From NCBI RefSeq assembly GCF_002218025.2, contig NZ_AP018680.1:992001-1056000 (forward strand): a stretch of 64,000 nt of DNA, given 5' to 3'. This DNA is from Vibrio casei. GTDB taxonomy: Bacteria > Pseudomonadota > Gammaproteobacteria > Enterobacterales > Vibrionaceae. Both the position numbers and the translations under genes were made by a program. Of the stretch, positions 17,419-27,379 are shown piece by piece; position 1 is the first letter of the stretch, and every line of letters begins with the position of its first letter. The notes under the pieces are model-generated. The model searched no databases. It was not told the origin of the DNA and saw only the letters and a program-made list of their open reading frames with translations.

Positions 17419-18738
17419 CTATAGAACCATTGCGGCAATCCAACCGAATGCAATTAATGGCAAGTTATAGTGTAAGAATGTTGGAATAACGGAATCTTTT
17501 ATATGGTCGTGTTGACCATCGGCATTCAAACCAGAGGTTGGCCCTAGAGTTGAATCGGATGCTGGAGAACCTGCATCACCTAACGCGGCCGCAGTACCAA
17601 CAAGTGCAATGGTAGCCGCTGGCGAGAAGCCAAAAGATATCGCAAGAGGCACATAGATGGTTGCGATGATTGGAATCGTTGAGAAAGACGAACCAATACC
17701 CATTGTGATCAATAGACCAACGATTAGCATCATTAGAGCGGCTAAAGCTTGGTGACCACTCATGCTAGTTTGTAAGAAAGTCACTAACGTTTCTACACCA
17801 CCGGTTGCTTTCATGACACTTGCAAAACCATTGGCAGAAATCATAATGAAGCCAATCATCGCCATCATTTGAACGCCACGAGTGAAGCTATCTTGGCTAG
17901 TTTGGAATGGCTTACCGAATGATAAAATAATGAAACCGACTAATGCGCCTACAATCATTGAACCGGAATATAGTTGGGCTGATAAAGTAGCAATGATACT
18001 GACGATTGCGACAATCACCGCTTTTTTATCAATGCCTTTTTGTTTAACTTCTGTGGCTTCGTTATGTTTTTCAGTATAAGTACGCGGCTTACGGTAACTA
18101 ATGAAAACACTCACCAATAAACCAAATATCATTCCACAAGCTGGAATAACCATCGCTGCAGGGATTTGAGCGGCAGTCGCACTTGTCAATCCATTGTTTT
18201 GTAGCGCTGGTAATAAGATGTCATTTAAGAAGATGCCACCAAAACCGATTGGCATTGTCATGTATGGGGTAACTAAGCCAAAAGTTAAGATACACGCAAC
18301 CATACGACGGTCGATGTTCATTTTATTGAAAGCCGATAGGAGTGGCGGAACAATAATTGGAATGAAGGCAATATGAACAGGGATAACGTTTTGAGAGAAA
18401 ATTGCCATGATGAATAGCGCGCCGAAGATGGCGTATTTCACCATACTTGACGCTTTTTCATTTTTTTTACCATGAACGCGTTTAATCACCGCATTAGACA
18501 AAATATCAGTAATACCCGTTTGAGATAATGCAACCGCAAAAGCGCCCAATAGAGCATAACTTAAAGCGATTTCTGCACCGTCACCTAAACCGGATTGAAA
18601 GGCTGAGATGGTTTGATCAAGTGACATGTTGGCGATCAAGCCCCCGGTAATGGCACTCAAGGTTAGAGCTATCACGACATTGACTCGGAAAACCGATAGC
18701 GCGAGCATTAAGCAAACTGAGATAACGACAGGATTCAT
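17419..18738 (-). CDS. Na+/H+ antiporter family (NhaC-like) membrane protein
   Basis: 439 aa from [15 protein letters not shown], which has AGAGAA upstream; the frame extends to 18786 without a better start. Ten or more hydrophobic helices are seen, with the repeated half-membrane loop signatures [26 protein letters not shown] and [22 protein letters not shown]. These occur in the Na_H_antiport_2 family of the ion-transporter superfamily. Some members carry amino acids, so the substrate is not certain. A Na+ exchanger would fit a marine-type lifestyle. Confidence 0.78.
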   Translation of the reverse strand: MNPVVISVCLMLALSVFRVNVVIALTLSAITGGLIANMSLDQTISAFQSGLGDGAEIALSYALLGAFAVALSQTGITDILSNAVIKRVHGKKNEKASSMVKYAIFGALFIMAIFSQNVIPVHIAFIPIIVPPLLSAFNKMNIDRRMVACILTFGLVTPYMTMPIGFGGIFLNDILLPALQNNGLTSATAAQIPAAMVIPACGMIFGLLVSVFISYRKPRTYTEKHNEATEVKQKGIDKKAVIVAIVSIIATLSAQLYSGSMIVGALVGFIILSFGKPFQTSQDSFTRGVQMMAMIGFIMISANGFASVMKATGGVETLVTFLQTSMSGHQALAALMMLIVGLLITMGIGSSFSTIPIIATIYVPLAISFGFSPAATIALVGTAAALGDAGSPASDSTLGPTSGLNADGQHDHIKDSVIPTFLHYNLPLIAFGWIAAMVL

Positions 18739-18798
18739 TGTAATTCTCTTTGTATAAATTAATGTTGTATATAAATGTGTTACCAATCTGAGTTGGTA

Positions 18799-19455
18799 TT
18801 ATTGTTCTTCTTCGGTTGTGTCTACCAATGGCCAACCACCAAGAGCTTTCCATTTGTTAACGATGTTGCAAAAGAGTTTGGCGGTAATCTGGGTATCATA
18901 TAAAGCAGAATGCGCGGCTTGATTGTCAAATTCAAAACCGGCGGCGCGGCAAGCTTTCGCGAGTACAGTTTGACCGTAGGCTAGGCCACTCAATGCTGCT
19001 GTATCGAATGTGGCAAAAGGGTGAAAAGGAATTCGTTTTAACTTACTACGTTCAGCCGCTGCTATAACAAAACTTAAATCAAAGTTTGCGTTATGAGCAA
19101 CCATGATAGCTCGGCTACAATCGTTCGCTTTTTGTTCTTTACGGACGAGCTTGAAAATTTCTTTTAACGCTTCAGCTTCGGTAACCGCGCCACGCAAAGG
19201 ACTGTAGGGGTCACGAATACCTGTGAATTCGAGCGCTTCTTTTTCAAGGTTCGCCCCATCAAAAGGCTCAACATTAAATTGAATAGTACTGACAGGGTAC
19301 AGTTCACCATTCTCATCCATGGCTAAAGTAACCGCACAAATTTCAAGCAATGCATCAGTTTTAGCATTGAATCCTGCAGTTTCAACATCGATAACTACGG
19401 GAAAATAGCCTCGAAATCGACTTTTTAGTGTCAAAGCATCATTTTTGTCAGTCAT
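18799..19455 (-). CDS. rnt: Ribonuclease T
   Basis: 218 aa, a DEDDh 3'-5' exoribonuclease that trims tRNA CCA ends and matures 5S/23S rRNA 3' ends. Motifs: Exo [11 protein letters not shown] (Asp23, Glu25), Exo [13 protein letters not shown], Exo [19 protein letters not shown] with the catalytic His and Asp. RNase T dimer-type basic residues are present. Downstream of gloA on the same strand, as in E. coli, with about 210 bp between them. Confidence 0.95.
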   Translation of the reverse strand: MTDKNDALTLKSRFRGYFPVVIDVETAGFNAKTDALLEICAVTLAMDENGELYPVSTIQFNVEPFDGANLEKEALEFTGIRDPYSPLRGAVTEAEALKEIFKLVRKEQKANDCSRAIMVAHNANFDLSFVIAAAERSKLKRIPFHPFATFDTAALSGLAYGQTVLAKACRAAGFEFDNQAAHSALYDTQITAKLFCNIVNKWKALGGWPLVDTTEEEQ

Positions 19456-19594
19456 TGGGTTTATGATCCGTGAATTATGGACGCATTATTACAGATTAGA
19501 AATTGAACTTCACCCTTTAATCTTGATAAAGCCATGGGTATTGTGCTTTTTATAAGCTGCTAAGTTGGAAGTTAACGAATAATGAGCAGATAAC

Positions 19595-19618
19595 AAAAAG
19601 AGCCTAAAAAGGCTCTTA
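19595..19618 (-). terminator. gloA terminator
   Basis: On the minus strand AAGAGCC-TTTTTA-GGCTCTTTTTG: a stem plus T-tract about 50 bp after the gloA stop. Confidence 0.82.
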
Positions 19619-19669
19619 CAAAATAGACGAGTTAACTCGACTCAGTTTTTGGGTGAATGTTATTTTGGG

Positions 19670-20086
19670 CTAGCCTTCTAAGCCTTCAGACATTTGGCTA
19701 CGTTGAATTAACTCAATCATGTAACCATCTGGATCTTTAACGAAAGCAATATGGGTACTGCCGCCTTTTACAGGGCCGGCTTCACGGGTAACGGTTCCAC
19801 CTGCCGCTTTAATGTCATCACATGCTGAATAGATGTCATCAAACCCGATTGCAATATGGCCATAACCTGTACCAAGATCGTATTCGGATTTTTCCCAGTT
19901 ATAAGTTAGCTCAATGACAGCACCTTCAGACTCATCACCGTAGCCAACAAAAGCTAGGGTATATTCGTATTCTTTATTCTCGTTCTTACGCAGCAATTGC
20001 ATACCAAGTACTTTAGTATAGAACTCGATTGAACGATCTAAGTCGCCAACACGAACCATGGTATGTAAAATTCTTCCGTTCGACAT
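19670..20086 (-). CDS. gloA: Lactoylglutathione lyase (glyoxalase I)
   Basis: 138 aa. It isomerises the hemithioacetal of methylglyoxal and glutathione to S-lactoylglutathione. Two VOC-fold modules: [24 protein letters not shown] (metal His8) and [17 protein letters not shown] (second His). The acidic ligands are in VIELTYNWE and YMIELIQRS. Length is typical of the Ni2+-type bacterial enzyme. AAGGAG is placed before the ATG. Confidence 0.95.
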   Translation of the reverse strand: MSNGRILHTMVRVGDLDRSIEFYTKVLGMQLLRKNENKEYEYTLAFVGYGDESEGAVIELTYNWEKSEYDLGTGYGHIAIGFDDIYSACDDIKAAGGTVTREAGPVKGGSTHIAFVKDPDGYMIELIQRSQMSEGLEG

Positions 20087-20135
20087 TGTGTGCTCCTTGT
20101 TATTTTAAATTTAAGAATTAACGCTAAATAAGCGT

Positions 20136-20777
20136 TTATTCTTCAGGATAAATTTTTTCTTTAAACTCACATAAATCTTCAATAATACAACTACCACAAC
20201 GAGGTTTTCTCGCGATACAGGTATAACGGCCATGCAAAATCAGCCAATGATGCACATCCAGCTTGAACTCACTAGGAATGACTTTAAGGAGTTTGGCTTC
20301 GACATCATCAACGGTTTTTCCCATGGCTAATTTAGTCCGATTAGAGACTCGATAGATGTGCGTATCTACGGCAATGGTAGGCCAACCAAAAGCGGTATTG
20401 AGAACAACGTTTGCGGTTTTTCTTCCTACCCCTGGTAATGCCTCAAGTGCCGCTCTGTTTTCAGGCACTTCGCTGTTATGTAATTCAATCAGCATTTTGC
20501 AGGTTTTAATCGTATTTTCAGCTTTTGAATTAAACAATCCAATCGTTTTAATGTATTGTTTAAGGCCATCGACACCAAGCGCTAAAATACTCTCTGGGGT
20601 GTTAGCGATAGGGTAGAGTTTATCAGTGGCTTTGTTTACGCTCACATCGGTGGCTTGAGCTGAAAGCAATACCGCGATCAGTAATTCAAATGGGCTTGAC
20701 CAATTTAGTTCAGTTTGAGGTTTCGGGTTATTTTCTCTTAGTCGCTCAAGTATAAGACGACGTTTATCGTTATTCAT
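20136..20777 (-). CDS. nth: Endonuclease III (DNA glycosylase/AP lyase)
   Basis: 213 aa. It removes oxidised pyrimidines. The helix-hairpin-helix LPGVGRKTANVVLNTAFG (catalytic Lys about residue 120) is followed by the catalytic Asp in VDTHIYRVSNR. The C-terminal [4Fe-4S] motif is C-X6-C-X2-C-X5-C (CIARKPRCGSCIIEDLC). It is nine bp after rsxE, so it is the last gene of the rsx operon, as in E. coli. Confidence 0.96.
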   Translation of the reverse strand: MNNDKRRLILERLRENNPKPQTELNWSSPFELLIAVLLSAQATDVSVNKATDKLYPIANTPESILALGVDGLKQYIKTIGLFNSKAENTIKTCKMLIELHNSEVPENRAALEALPGVGRKTANVVLNTAFGWPTIAVDTHIYRVSNRTKLAMGKTVDDVEAKLLKVIPSEFKLDVHHWLILHGRYTCIARKPRCGSCIIEDLCEFKEKIYPEE

Positions 20778-20786
20778 AAAGTTGAA

Positions 20787-21563
20787 TTATCCTACTTTGG
20801 TCACTCGAGCTCGTTCAATCGTTGGCTTATTTTCATTAGGTTGACGTTTTATGATTTGGTTATCAATCACTTGTTTTAATGCAATTAAAAAACCCACACC
20901 AATAAAAGCACCCGGCGGAAGCAGGGCTAATAAGAAGCTGCTGTCGAGATGAAACACTTCGACACGAAGTATCGATGCCCAATCACCTAATAAAAGCGCA
21001 GCGCCATCAAATAAGGTGCCTTGCCCGATCAATTCACGTAATGCGCCAAGTAAAGTCAGAACGGCAAGCATCCCCAGACCCATCCAGAATCCATCTAAAG
21101 CGGCTTTTGCTACTGAATTTTTAGATGCGTAAGCTTCGGCTCGCCCAATAATTACACAGTTGGTGACGATGAGAGGAATGAAAATACCTAACGATAAATA
21201 CAAGCCGTAAGCGTAAGCGCTCATCAATAATTGTACACAAGTCACGACTGAAGCGATAATCATGACGAAGATAGGGATGCGTACTTCTTTCGGCACATAA
21301 TGCCGAACAAGAGAAACGATGGTGTTGGTACAGATAAGGACTAACATAGTTGCCAGCCCAAGGCCGAGTGCGTTGGTAATGGTTGAGGAAACGGCGAGCA
21401 ATGGACATAAGCCTAGTAATTGAACTAGGGCTGGGTTGTTATCCCACATGCCATTTTTCATTAACTCTTTACTTTCAGCCATTGTGATATTTGAATTTTG
21501 TTTTGTTGGCTCAATGTTTTCAGAATCGATTGGTGTCTCTATCACCGCGCTATTATCAGACAT
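20787..21563 (-). CDS. rsxE: Rsx/Rnf electron transport complex subunit E
   Basis: 258 aa from MSDNSAVIE, two bases after the rsxG stop. Six membrane helices. Conserved Cys in [11 protein letters not shown] and [12 protein letters not shown] are expected to hold the intramembrane [2Fe-2S] cluster with RsxA. Classical RsxE begins near [13 protein letters not shown]; the ATG there (21494) has no ribosome-binding site, so an N-terminal polar extension of about 27 residues is likely but unproven. Part of the Na+/H+-linked ferredoxin:NAD oxidoreductase. Confidence 0.92.
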   Translation of the reverse strand: MSDNSAVIETPIDSENIEPTKQNSNITMAESKELMKNGMWDNNPALVQLLGLCPLLAVSSTITNALGLGLATMLVLICTNTIVSLVRHYVPKEVRIPIFVMIIASVVTCVQLLMSAYAYGLYLSLGIFIPLIVTNCVIIGRAEAYASKNSVAKAALDGFWMGLGMLAVLTLLGALRELIGQGTLFDGAALLLGDWASILRVEVFHLDSSFLLALLPPGAFIGVGFLIALKQVIDNQIIKRQPNENKPTIERARVTKVG

Positions 21564-21564
21564 T

Positions 21565-22191
21565 TTATTTCTCACAATTCAATGGTTGACTAAGGATACG
21601 GTCTTTATTCTGTTTAAAGTAAAGTACCGTATTTTTAACGGCTTTGACAACGGCTCTAGGGGTTATTGTGGCCCCAGTAAACTGGTCGAATTGGCCACCA
21701 TCTTTACGAACTGCCCATTCAGATTGATTATCGTCAGTAACAGTTCTTTGGTCGAAACTAAAAATCCATTTGCCTTTACGCGTCTCGATTTTATCACCAA
21801 GACCCGGGGTTTCATTGTGAGCGAGAACACGGGTACTGGTTATAACACCATTCATGTCTAAACCAACAATGATTTTGATTGCGCCATTATATCCATCAGG
21901 GGCGTAGGTTTCTATTGCGATAGCCGTCGGTTTCCCTTCTTTTGTTGCAAGGTAAGCTGGCATTCGCTCTTTGGTTACTGTGGTTTGAGAAGGTAATAAC
22001 ATACAAGAAGCATAAAGCTGATTGTCATGCATACTTTTAGGGATCACTTGATTTAATGTTTTTTGTAAATCGAGCTGTTGCTGCTCGGTAATTGTGTCGT
22101 GAGTCACCCAGTTAGTGATGGCCACTAAGGCAGTAGAGGCCACGGCAAATGCTGCCAAAATCCCACCGTTTTTTTTCATCGCATTAAGCAT
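21565..22191 (-). CDS. rsxG: Rsx/Rnf electron transport complex subunit G
   Basis: 208 aa. One N-terminal membrane helix ([19 protein letters not shown]) and a periplasmic FMN-binding domain. FMN is attached through a threonine in the S/TGAT-type motif, visible as [11 protein letters not shown] near the C-terminus. [12 protein letters not shown] is the second conserved segment. It lies seven bp downstream of rsxD. Confidence 0.95.
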   Translation of the reverse strand: MLNAMKKNGGILAAFAVASTALVAITNWVTHDTITEQQQLDLQKTLNQVIPKSMHDNQLYASCMLLPSQTTVTKERMPAYLATKEGKPTAIAIETYAPDGYNGAIKIIVGLDMNGVITSTRVLAHNETPGLGDKIETRKGKWIFSFDQRTVTDDNQSEWAVRKDGGQFDQFTGATITPRAVVKAVKNTVLYFKQNKDRILSQPLNCEK

Positions 22192-22198
22192 GGAGTAT

Positions 22199-23251
22199 TT
22201 ACCTTAAATGGCCATAAGTACGTGGTTTGGTGTAGTAGTCAATTAAGGGAACCGACATATTTGCCAGTAATATTGCAAAGGCTACTCCATCTGGGAAGCC
22301 ACCCCAGCTGCGGATTAGAAATACAATCACACCAATAAATGCCCCATAAATTAAGCGACCTTTAGTCGTTGTTGATGCGGTTACGGGGTCGGTTGCAATA
22401 AAAAATGCACCAAGCATAGTGGCACCTGAAAGCAAATGTAGTATTGGTGAGGCGGTGGTACCAGGAGAGAATAGGGTTGTTAAGGTGCTAATCACAAGCA
22501 AGCTAACTAACATAGCTAATGGAATTTGCCATTGCACTATCCGCAGTTTGAGCAAGACGATACCCCCAAGTAGATAAGCGATATTAACCCATTGCCAACC
22601 TACACCAGCTAACCCTGTGAAAGTTGGTTGCTGCATGATCTCACTAGCGGTATGGCCTGCACGAATAGAAGTTTTAAACGCATCAAGAGGTGTGGCCATT
22701 GTGATGCCATCAATTCCAGCGCGTATTTGTTGTAATGATAATCCATCGGAATTAAAGCCCGTTAAGAACAGTTTCACTGAATCATCAAAGTGAAGGTGAA
22801 TACCCGTTAATACTTCTGGTGTTACCCAACTTGTCATTTGCACCGGAAAAGAAATAAGCAATACCACGTAAGCGACCATGGCAGGATTAAATAAATTTTG
22901 CCCTAATCCACCATAGAGATGTTTTCCGATTACGATCGCGAAGAATAAACCGATTGCGATAATCCACCAAGGTGAAAGAGGTGGAATGGATACGGCTAAT
23001 AACATACCAGTGACGAGTGCACTGTTATCTTTCAATGCAAGTAAAGGCGGTTTTTTACGAATCAGCATAATGATCGCTTCAAAACCCCATGCGAGTAAAA
23101 TGGCAAAAACCAGTTGAATCAGTACACCGTAGCCAAAGAAGTAACTTTGTACAGCAATACCTGGTAGTAAGCAGATTGCCACCCACATCATGATGTTGGA
23201 AGTGCTGCGTTTTACTCGAACATGTGGAGAACTGGAAATAAAGAAAGACAC
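22199..23251 (-). CDS. rsxD: Rsx/Rnf electron transport complex subunit D
   Basis: 350 aa. The start is GTG, and its first base is the last base of the rsxC TAG (TAGTG overlap); this start matches the E. coli N-terminus. Nine or so membrane helices. Covalent FMN is expected on Thr187 in [10 protein letters not shown], the position known for the family. [19 protein letters not shown] and [21 protein letters not shown] are the other family blocks. Confidence 0.95.
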   Translation of the reverse strand: MSFFISSSPHVRVKRSTSNIMMWVAICLLPGIAVQSYFFGYGVLIQLVFAILLAWGFEAIIMLIRKKPPLLALKDNSALVTGMLLAVSIPPLSPWWIIAIGLFFAIVIGKHLYGGLGQNLFNPAMVAYVVLLISFPVQMTSWVTPEVLTGIHLHFDDSVKLFLTGFNSDGLSLQQIRAGIDGITMATPLDAFKTSIRAGHTASEIMQQPTFTGLAGVGWQWVNIAYLLGGIVLLKLRIVQWQIPLAMLVSLLVISTLTTLFSPGTTASPILHLLSGATMLGAFFIATDPVTASTTTKGRLIYGAFIGVIVFLIRSWGGFPDGVAFAILLANMSVPLIDYYTKPRTYGHLR

Positions 23252-25386
23252 TATTTTTTCTCCTGAGAGCTTTTATCAATAAAGACAGGAATGTCTAATA
23301 AATCGACGGTGATATGGTTTTTAGAGGTTGTGCCACGACTGTCTTTATGATCGTTATCTGTGTTTGCCGGAATATCAGGTGTTGTTTTATTTTCATTAAG
23401 TTCCGCTTGAGCAGCCTTACGTGCTTTTGCTCGTGCAATGGCGGCGGCGACAGCGGCTTTTTTCGGATCGCGGCTAGCGGGGTTGTCATCAGTGTTAGCG
23501 ATATTTTCGCTAAGCTCCGCTGTCTGAGGCTCAGTCATTGTTTGCTCTGGCGCTTCAGTTGGCGACACTTGAGCCGCCTTACGTACTTTTGCTCTCGCGA
23601 TGGCCGCCGCGACGGCAGCATTTTTAGGGGGGGCGACTTCTTCTTTATATGATACCGTTGTGGCAGAGTGTTGTTCTTGTGTTTTTTTCTCACGAGTAAG
23701 GCGTTTGCGTTCTTCACGTAATTTGCTCATTTCTGAGTTATCTGGTTCGGCGTTTCCAGCTTTTGCTGCTTCAGCTTGTTTCGCTTTAGCGCGCGCAATC
23801 GCAGCCGCGATCGCAGGTTTTTGGGTCTGCTGTGACGTATTACCTGATTCTTTTTGTGCTTTTACTCTTGCAATAGCCGCAGAAATTGCGTCGCTGCCCC
23901 CTTCAGTTTGTGTCATTTCAGAACGACGCTTCTCTGCTGCTTTTTTGAAGCGATTTTCACGTTCTTCTTTATCACGCTCTAAACGTCGTTGCCTTTCTTC
24001 AAACCGCTGCTTGGCTCGTTCAGCTTCTTTGGATTCTTGGTTACGAGTCCAAATTTCGGACTTGGCTTCACGATAATATTGCACCAAAGGGATATCGCTG
24101 GGGCAAACATATGCACAAGCGCCGCATTCGATACAATCGGATAAATGGTATTCTTCACATTTCTCGTAATCTTGTGCTTTTGCATACCACTGTAGTTGTT
24201 GCGGTAATAATGACGCAGGGCAAGCTTCGGCACAGGCAGTACAACGTATACAAGGCATTTCGGGTGCAGCAGGGGCTAATTCTTTGCGTTTTGGCGCTAA
24301 AATACAGTTGGTTATTTTGGTAATGGGGACATCTGCATGAGGGAGCGTGAAGCCCATTAATGATCCACCGATGATCAAACGAGGTTGTTTTTCCTCTGCT
24401 TGATAGCCGAACTGTTTTAATAAGGCTGAAATTGGTGTGCCTAAGCGTGCAAATATATTCCCTTTTTTCTTAAAAGAGTCACCGGTTAGGGTTACAACAC
24501 GTTCAATTAATGGCTCACCATCAATAATGGCGCGTTTAATCGCAAATGCGGTTCCGACATTTTGCATTAATACTCCAATCGATGCGGAGTGTTCTTTGCT
24601 TGGTACTTCACGGCCAGTTAACACTTTGATTAACTGTTTGGAACCACCTGAAGGGTATTTTGTTGGAATGACGCGAATGATTAAGTCAGTAATGTCTTGC
24701 GCTGCGATTTCAAGTGCGGCAATCGCTTGTTTTTTATTGTCTTCAATACCGATGATAGTGACATCTGGTTTTAAAATGTGTTGAATAACTTGGATGCCTT
24801 GGATTACTTCATCTGCATAATCTTGCATTAAGCGATCATCGGCAGTGATATAGGGTTCACATTCAGCCGCGTTGATAATTAAAATTTTGGTTTTGGCTAA
24901 ACCCGTATGCAGTTTTCGAGCGGTAGGGAAACCAGCTCCGCCCATACCTGAAATACCGGATTGGCGGATTTTTTCGATAAGAATTTCAGGATCTTTATCT
25001 TGATAGCGTGGTAAGGCGTTTTTTTCATGCCATGTATCTTCACCATCAGGTTCAATGATAATGCAAAGATCGGACAAACCTGAAGGATGTGCAATGGTAC
25101 GTTTTTCGATAGCGATCACCGTGCCAGAGCTCGGCGCATGAACGGGGACCATAAAAGCAAGGTTAGCTTGGGTGAGCTGCTGGCCTTTTAAAACTTTATC
25201 ACCGACATTAATACAAATATCACCTGGGCGGCCAATATGTTGCTTTAAAGGTAAAACAAATTCTTCTGGTAAAAGTGGGTGAACAATGGGGTTGGCAGAC
25301 GATTGAATTTTATTTTCAGGCGGATGAATGCCTCCGGGAAAGTCCCAGATTCTACCTTGACGAATTTGTTCAATTAAAGACGACAT
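23251..25386 (-). CDS. rsxC: Rsx/Rnf electron transport complex subunit C
   Basis: 711 aa. A flavin/NADH-binding region ([17 protein letters not shown], about residues 130-146) and a SLBB-type segment are followed by two ferredoxin motifs ([17 protein letters not shown] and [17 protein letters not shown], about residues 370-430). After about residue 450 comes a charged coiled-coil tail with four Ala-rich repeats of the form AAIARxKxxK. The tail is typical of proteobacterial RsxC and varies in repeat number. The protein sits at the cytosolic face of the complex. Confidence 0.95.
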   Translation of the reverse strand: MSSLIEQIRQGRIWDFPGGIHPPENKIQSSANPIVHPLLPEEFVLPLKQHIGRPGDICINVGDKVLKGQQLTQANLAFMVPVHAPSSGTVIAIEKRTIAHPSGLSDLCIIIEPDGEDTWHEKNALPRYQDKDPEILIEKIRQSGISGMGGAGFPTARKLHTGLAKTKILIINAAECEPYITADDRLMQDYADEVIQGIQVIQHILKPDVTIIGIEDNKKQAIAALEIAAQDITDLIIRVIPTKYPSGGSKQLIKVLTGREVPSKEHSASIGVLMQNVGTAFAIKRAIIDGEPLIERVVTLTGDSFKKKGNIFARLGTPISALLKQFGYQAEEKQPRLIIGGSLMGFTLPHADVPITKITNCILAPKRKELAPAAPEMPCIRCTACAEACPASLLPQQLQWYAKAQDYEKCEEYHLSDCIECGACAYVCPSDIPLVQYYREAKSEIWTRNQESKEAERAKQRFEERQRRLERDKEERENRFKKAAEKRRSEMTQTEGGSDAISAAIARVKAQKESGNTSQQTQKPAIAAAIARAKAKQAEAAKAGNAEPDNSEMSKLREERKRLTREKKTQEQHSATTVSYKEEVAPPKNAAVAAAIARAKVRKAAQVSPTEAPEQTMTEPQTAELSENIANTDDNPASRDPKKAAVAAAIARAKARKAAQAELNENKTTPDIPANTDNDHKDSRGTTSKNHITVDLLDIPVFIDKSSQEKK

Positions 25387-25396
25387 TTTATTTCCT

Positions 25397-25993
25397 TCAA
25401 CTCACGCTTTCTTTTTTCGGTTTAGACGATTTTTGAGGCTCAAGATCGGTAACAATAGGTATGGAGTCGAGTTTCCATTTCCAAGTTTCTGGCGTGGTTT
25501 CAATCGGTATCATTTCAATACAGTCCGTAGGGCAAGGTGCGACACATAAATCACAACCAGTGCATTCACTTTTTATTACGGTATGTAATGCTTTGGTTCC
25601 CCCCACAATGGCATCCACAGGGCAAGCTTGAATGCATTTTGTACAGCCGATACACATATCTTCATGAATAAAGGCAACGGTTTTTACGGCTTCTTGGATA
25701 TCGTCATCAGCGGTAGGGACATCAACCCCCATAAGATCAGCAAGCTTTTCAATACCAGCTTGGCCACCAGGAGGACATTTCGTAATATCATCTCCATTCG
25801 CAATGGCTTCAGCATAAGGGCGACAACCAGGGTAACCACATTGACCACATTGGGTTTGCGGTAGGATATCATCTATTTGATCAACAATAGGATCGGCTTC
25901 GACTTTAAATCGAATGGAAGCAAAGCCTAATATTACGCCAAAAATAGCGGCTAAAGCAGCGATGGCTACTATTGCAATAATGATGGTATTCAT
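25397..25993 (-). CDS. rsxB: Rsx/Rnf electron transport complex subunit B (ferredoxin-like)
   Basis: 198 aa. An N-terminal membrane anchor ([21 protein letters not shown]) is followed by a 4Fe-4S domain ([19 protein letters not shown]) and two CxxCxxCxxxCP clusters ([16 protein letters not shown] and [16 protein letters not shown]). It passes electrons between RsxC and the membrane subunits. It is three bp after rsxA and ten before rsxC. Confidence 0.96.
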   Translation of the reverse strand: MNTIIIAIVAIAALAAIFGVILGFASIRFKVEADPIVDQIDDILPQTQCGQCGYPGCRPYAEAIANGDDITKCPPGGQAGIEKLADLMGVDVPTADDDIQEAVKTVAFIHEDMCIGCTKCIQACPVDAIVGGTKALHTVIKSECTGCDLCVAPCPTDCIEMIPIETTPETWKWKLDSIPIVTDLEPQKSSKPKKESVS

Positions 25994-25996
25994 GGG

Positions 25997-26575
25997 TTAT
26001 TTCACCAAGCCTGTAAAGCCCATAAATGCAAGAGACATAAGGCCTGCGGTAATCATTGCAATGGATGCGCCTTTAAAAGGAGCTGGGACATCGGCTGCTG
26101 CAATACGCTCGCGCATAGAAGCAAATAGAATTAAAACTAAAGAAAAGCCCACTGCGGCTCCAAATCCATAAACAATTGATTCAATGAAATTATGGTTTTC
26201 GTTAATGTTAAGCAGTGCAACCCCTAAAACCGCGCAGTTAGTGGTAATTAAAGGTAAAAATATGCCAAGCAAGCGGTAAAGTGTTGGGCTGGTTTTATGG
26301 ACCACCATTTCAGTGAATTGAACAACAAAAGCAATCACAAGAATAAAACTCATGGTTTGTAGGTATTCAATACCAAGCGGTCGCAAGATATAAGTTTGCA
26401 CCAAATACGAACAGACAGATGCTAAAGTCAGAACAAACGTTGTTGCTAACCCCATACCTATAGCGGTTTCAAGTTTTTTAGATACCCCCATAAAAGGGCA
26501 GAGGCCGAGGAATTTAACTAGGACAAAGTTGTTGACCAAGACGGTACCAACAAGCAACAGGAGATAATCTGTCAT
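25997..26575 (-). CDS. rsxA: Rsx/Rnf electron transport complex subunit A
   Basis: 192 aa, six membrane helices. It is the first gene of rsxABCDGE-nth. The paired Cys motifs [15 protein letters not shown] and [13 protein letters not shown] mirror RsxE; together they form the intramembrane [2Fe-2S] site. In E. coli the complex keeps SoxR reduced; in vibrios Rnf is also considered an ion-pumping oxidoreductase. The operon promoter must lie in 26576-26754. Confidence 0.96.
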   Translation of the reverse strand: MTDYLLLLVGTVLVNNFVLVKFLGLCPFMGVSKKLETAIGMGLATTFVLTLASVCSYLVQTYILRPLGIEYLQTMSFILVIAFVVQFTEMVVHKTSPTLYRLLGIFLPLITTNCAVLGVALLNINENHNFIESIVYGFGAAVGFSLVLILFASMRERIAAADVPAPFKGASIAMITAGLMSLAFMGFTGLVK

Positions 26576-26718
26576 ATCGTCTCATTTGAGTTAATGGTGA
26601 TCCCAACATTATCGTCATTTGTGACGTTAATAACAACCTACAGGAATTAGGTATTTAGCTGGATTAATGATTTAAAGCGTGATTGGCGGTAATTTGAACA
26701 AAAAAGCCACAATAAAAA

Positions 26719-26748
26719 TAAAAAGCCGCATCAAATTATGCGGCTTTA
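26719..26748 (-). terminator. tRNA-Asn terminator
   Basis: On the minus strand AAAGCCGCATAATTTGATGCGGCTTTTT: a 10-bp stem plus T-tract just past the tRNA 3' end. Confidence 0.88.
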
Positions 26749-26754
26749 ACAATT

Positions 26755-26830
26755 TGGCTCCCTGTGCTGGACTTGAACCAGCGACATACGGATTAACAGT
26801 CCGCCGTTCTACCAACTGAACTAACAGGGA
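26755..26830 (-). tRNA. tRNA-Asn (anticodon GTT)
   Basis: 76 nt with acceptor TCCCTGT/ACAGGGA, anticodon loop CTGTTAA (GTT), T-loop GGTTCAAGTCC, and encoded CCA with discriminator G. Confidence 0.96.
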
Positions 26831-27379
26831 ATAATTTATGGCGGAGATTTTATCTAGGCAAAAACGCGCTGTCAACGAACAAGCAAAATAAAAAAGACTT
26901 TTTTAGAAGATTTTTTTCTTTACTTTTGTGTAAGTAAGACCAGATAAGGCGGTGGCACACTTATCCACTAAATTTGTGGATAAGTGTGTTGATGAAACCT
27001 GAGCAACCGTATGTGTGAAAAAGTAAAATTAAAAATAGTTATTCAAGTTTACTTTAATAGTCTGATTTTAAATTGATTTATTAATTTGTTGATAAATATC
27101 ACTATGTGAATAAAAAAAGAAAATGTTACAGAAATGATAATAAAAGGTCACTTTTGGGGAAAAGCCGTGGATTATTTTGAATCGAAAAGGTAAATCATAG
27201 TCTTCGCGGGAAGAAGATATTATCAAAATAGTCTTCATCAAACTAGAGTAAAGAATTCTTTTTTATCGGATAATTTGGTTGAATATCCTAGTGTTGCTTT
27301 AAGGACGACTAAAATGAAATATTCACAATCTTTCATGCATTAGATAAAGTGTGCAAACGATATAGGTGACGAGGTCAAC
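26831..27379. promoter_or_regulatory. Upstream region of uvrB
   Basis: 549 bp without an ORF. It contains a long inverted repeat with a DnaA-box pair (26957-26987). An inspection for CTG-N10-CAG found no convincing LexA box. The rest is AT-rich and gives no clear signal. Confidence 0.5.
26957..26987. promoter_or_regulatory. Inverted repeat containing paired DnaA boxes
   Basis: CACACTTATCCAC-TAAATTT-GTGGATAAGTGTG: 12-13-bp arms and a 7-nt spacer. The right arm read on the minus strand contains the exact DnaA box TTATCCACA (26975-26983). The left arm has TTATCCACT (26961-26969). No T-tract follows, so it is not a typical terminator. Confidence 0.5.

Noticed and set aside
23314..24076. Open frames on the plus strand opposite rsxC
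   Set aside because: They are antisense shadows of the Ala/Arg-rich repeats of rsxC, with no ribosome-binding site and no recognisable domain.
26831..27379. LexA (SOS) box upstream of uvrB
   Set aside because: Expected from E. coli, but no CTG-N10-CAG-type site was found by eye in this region.
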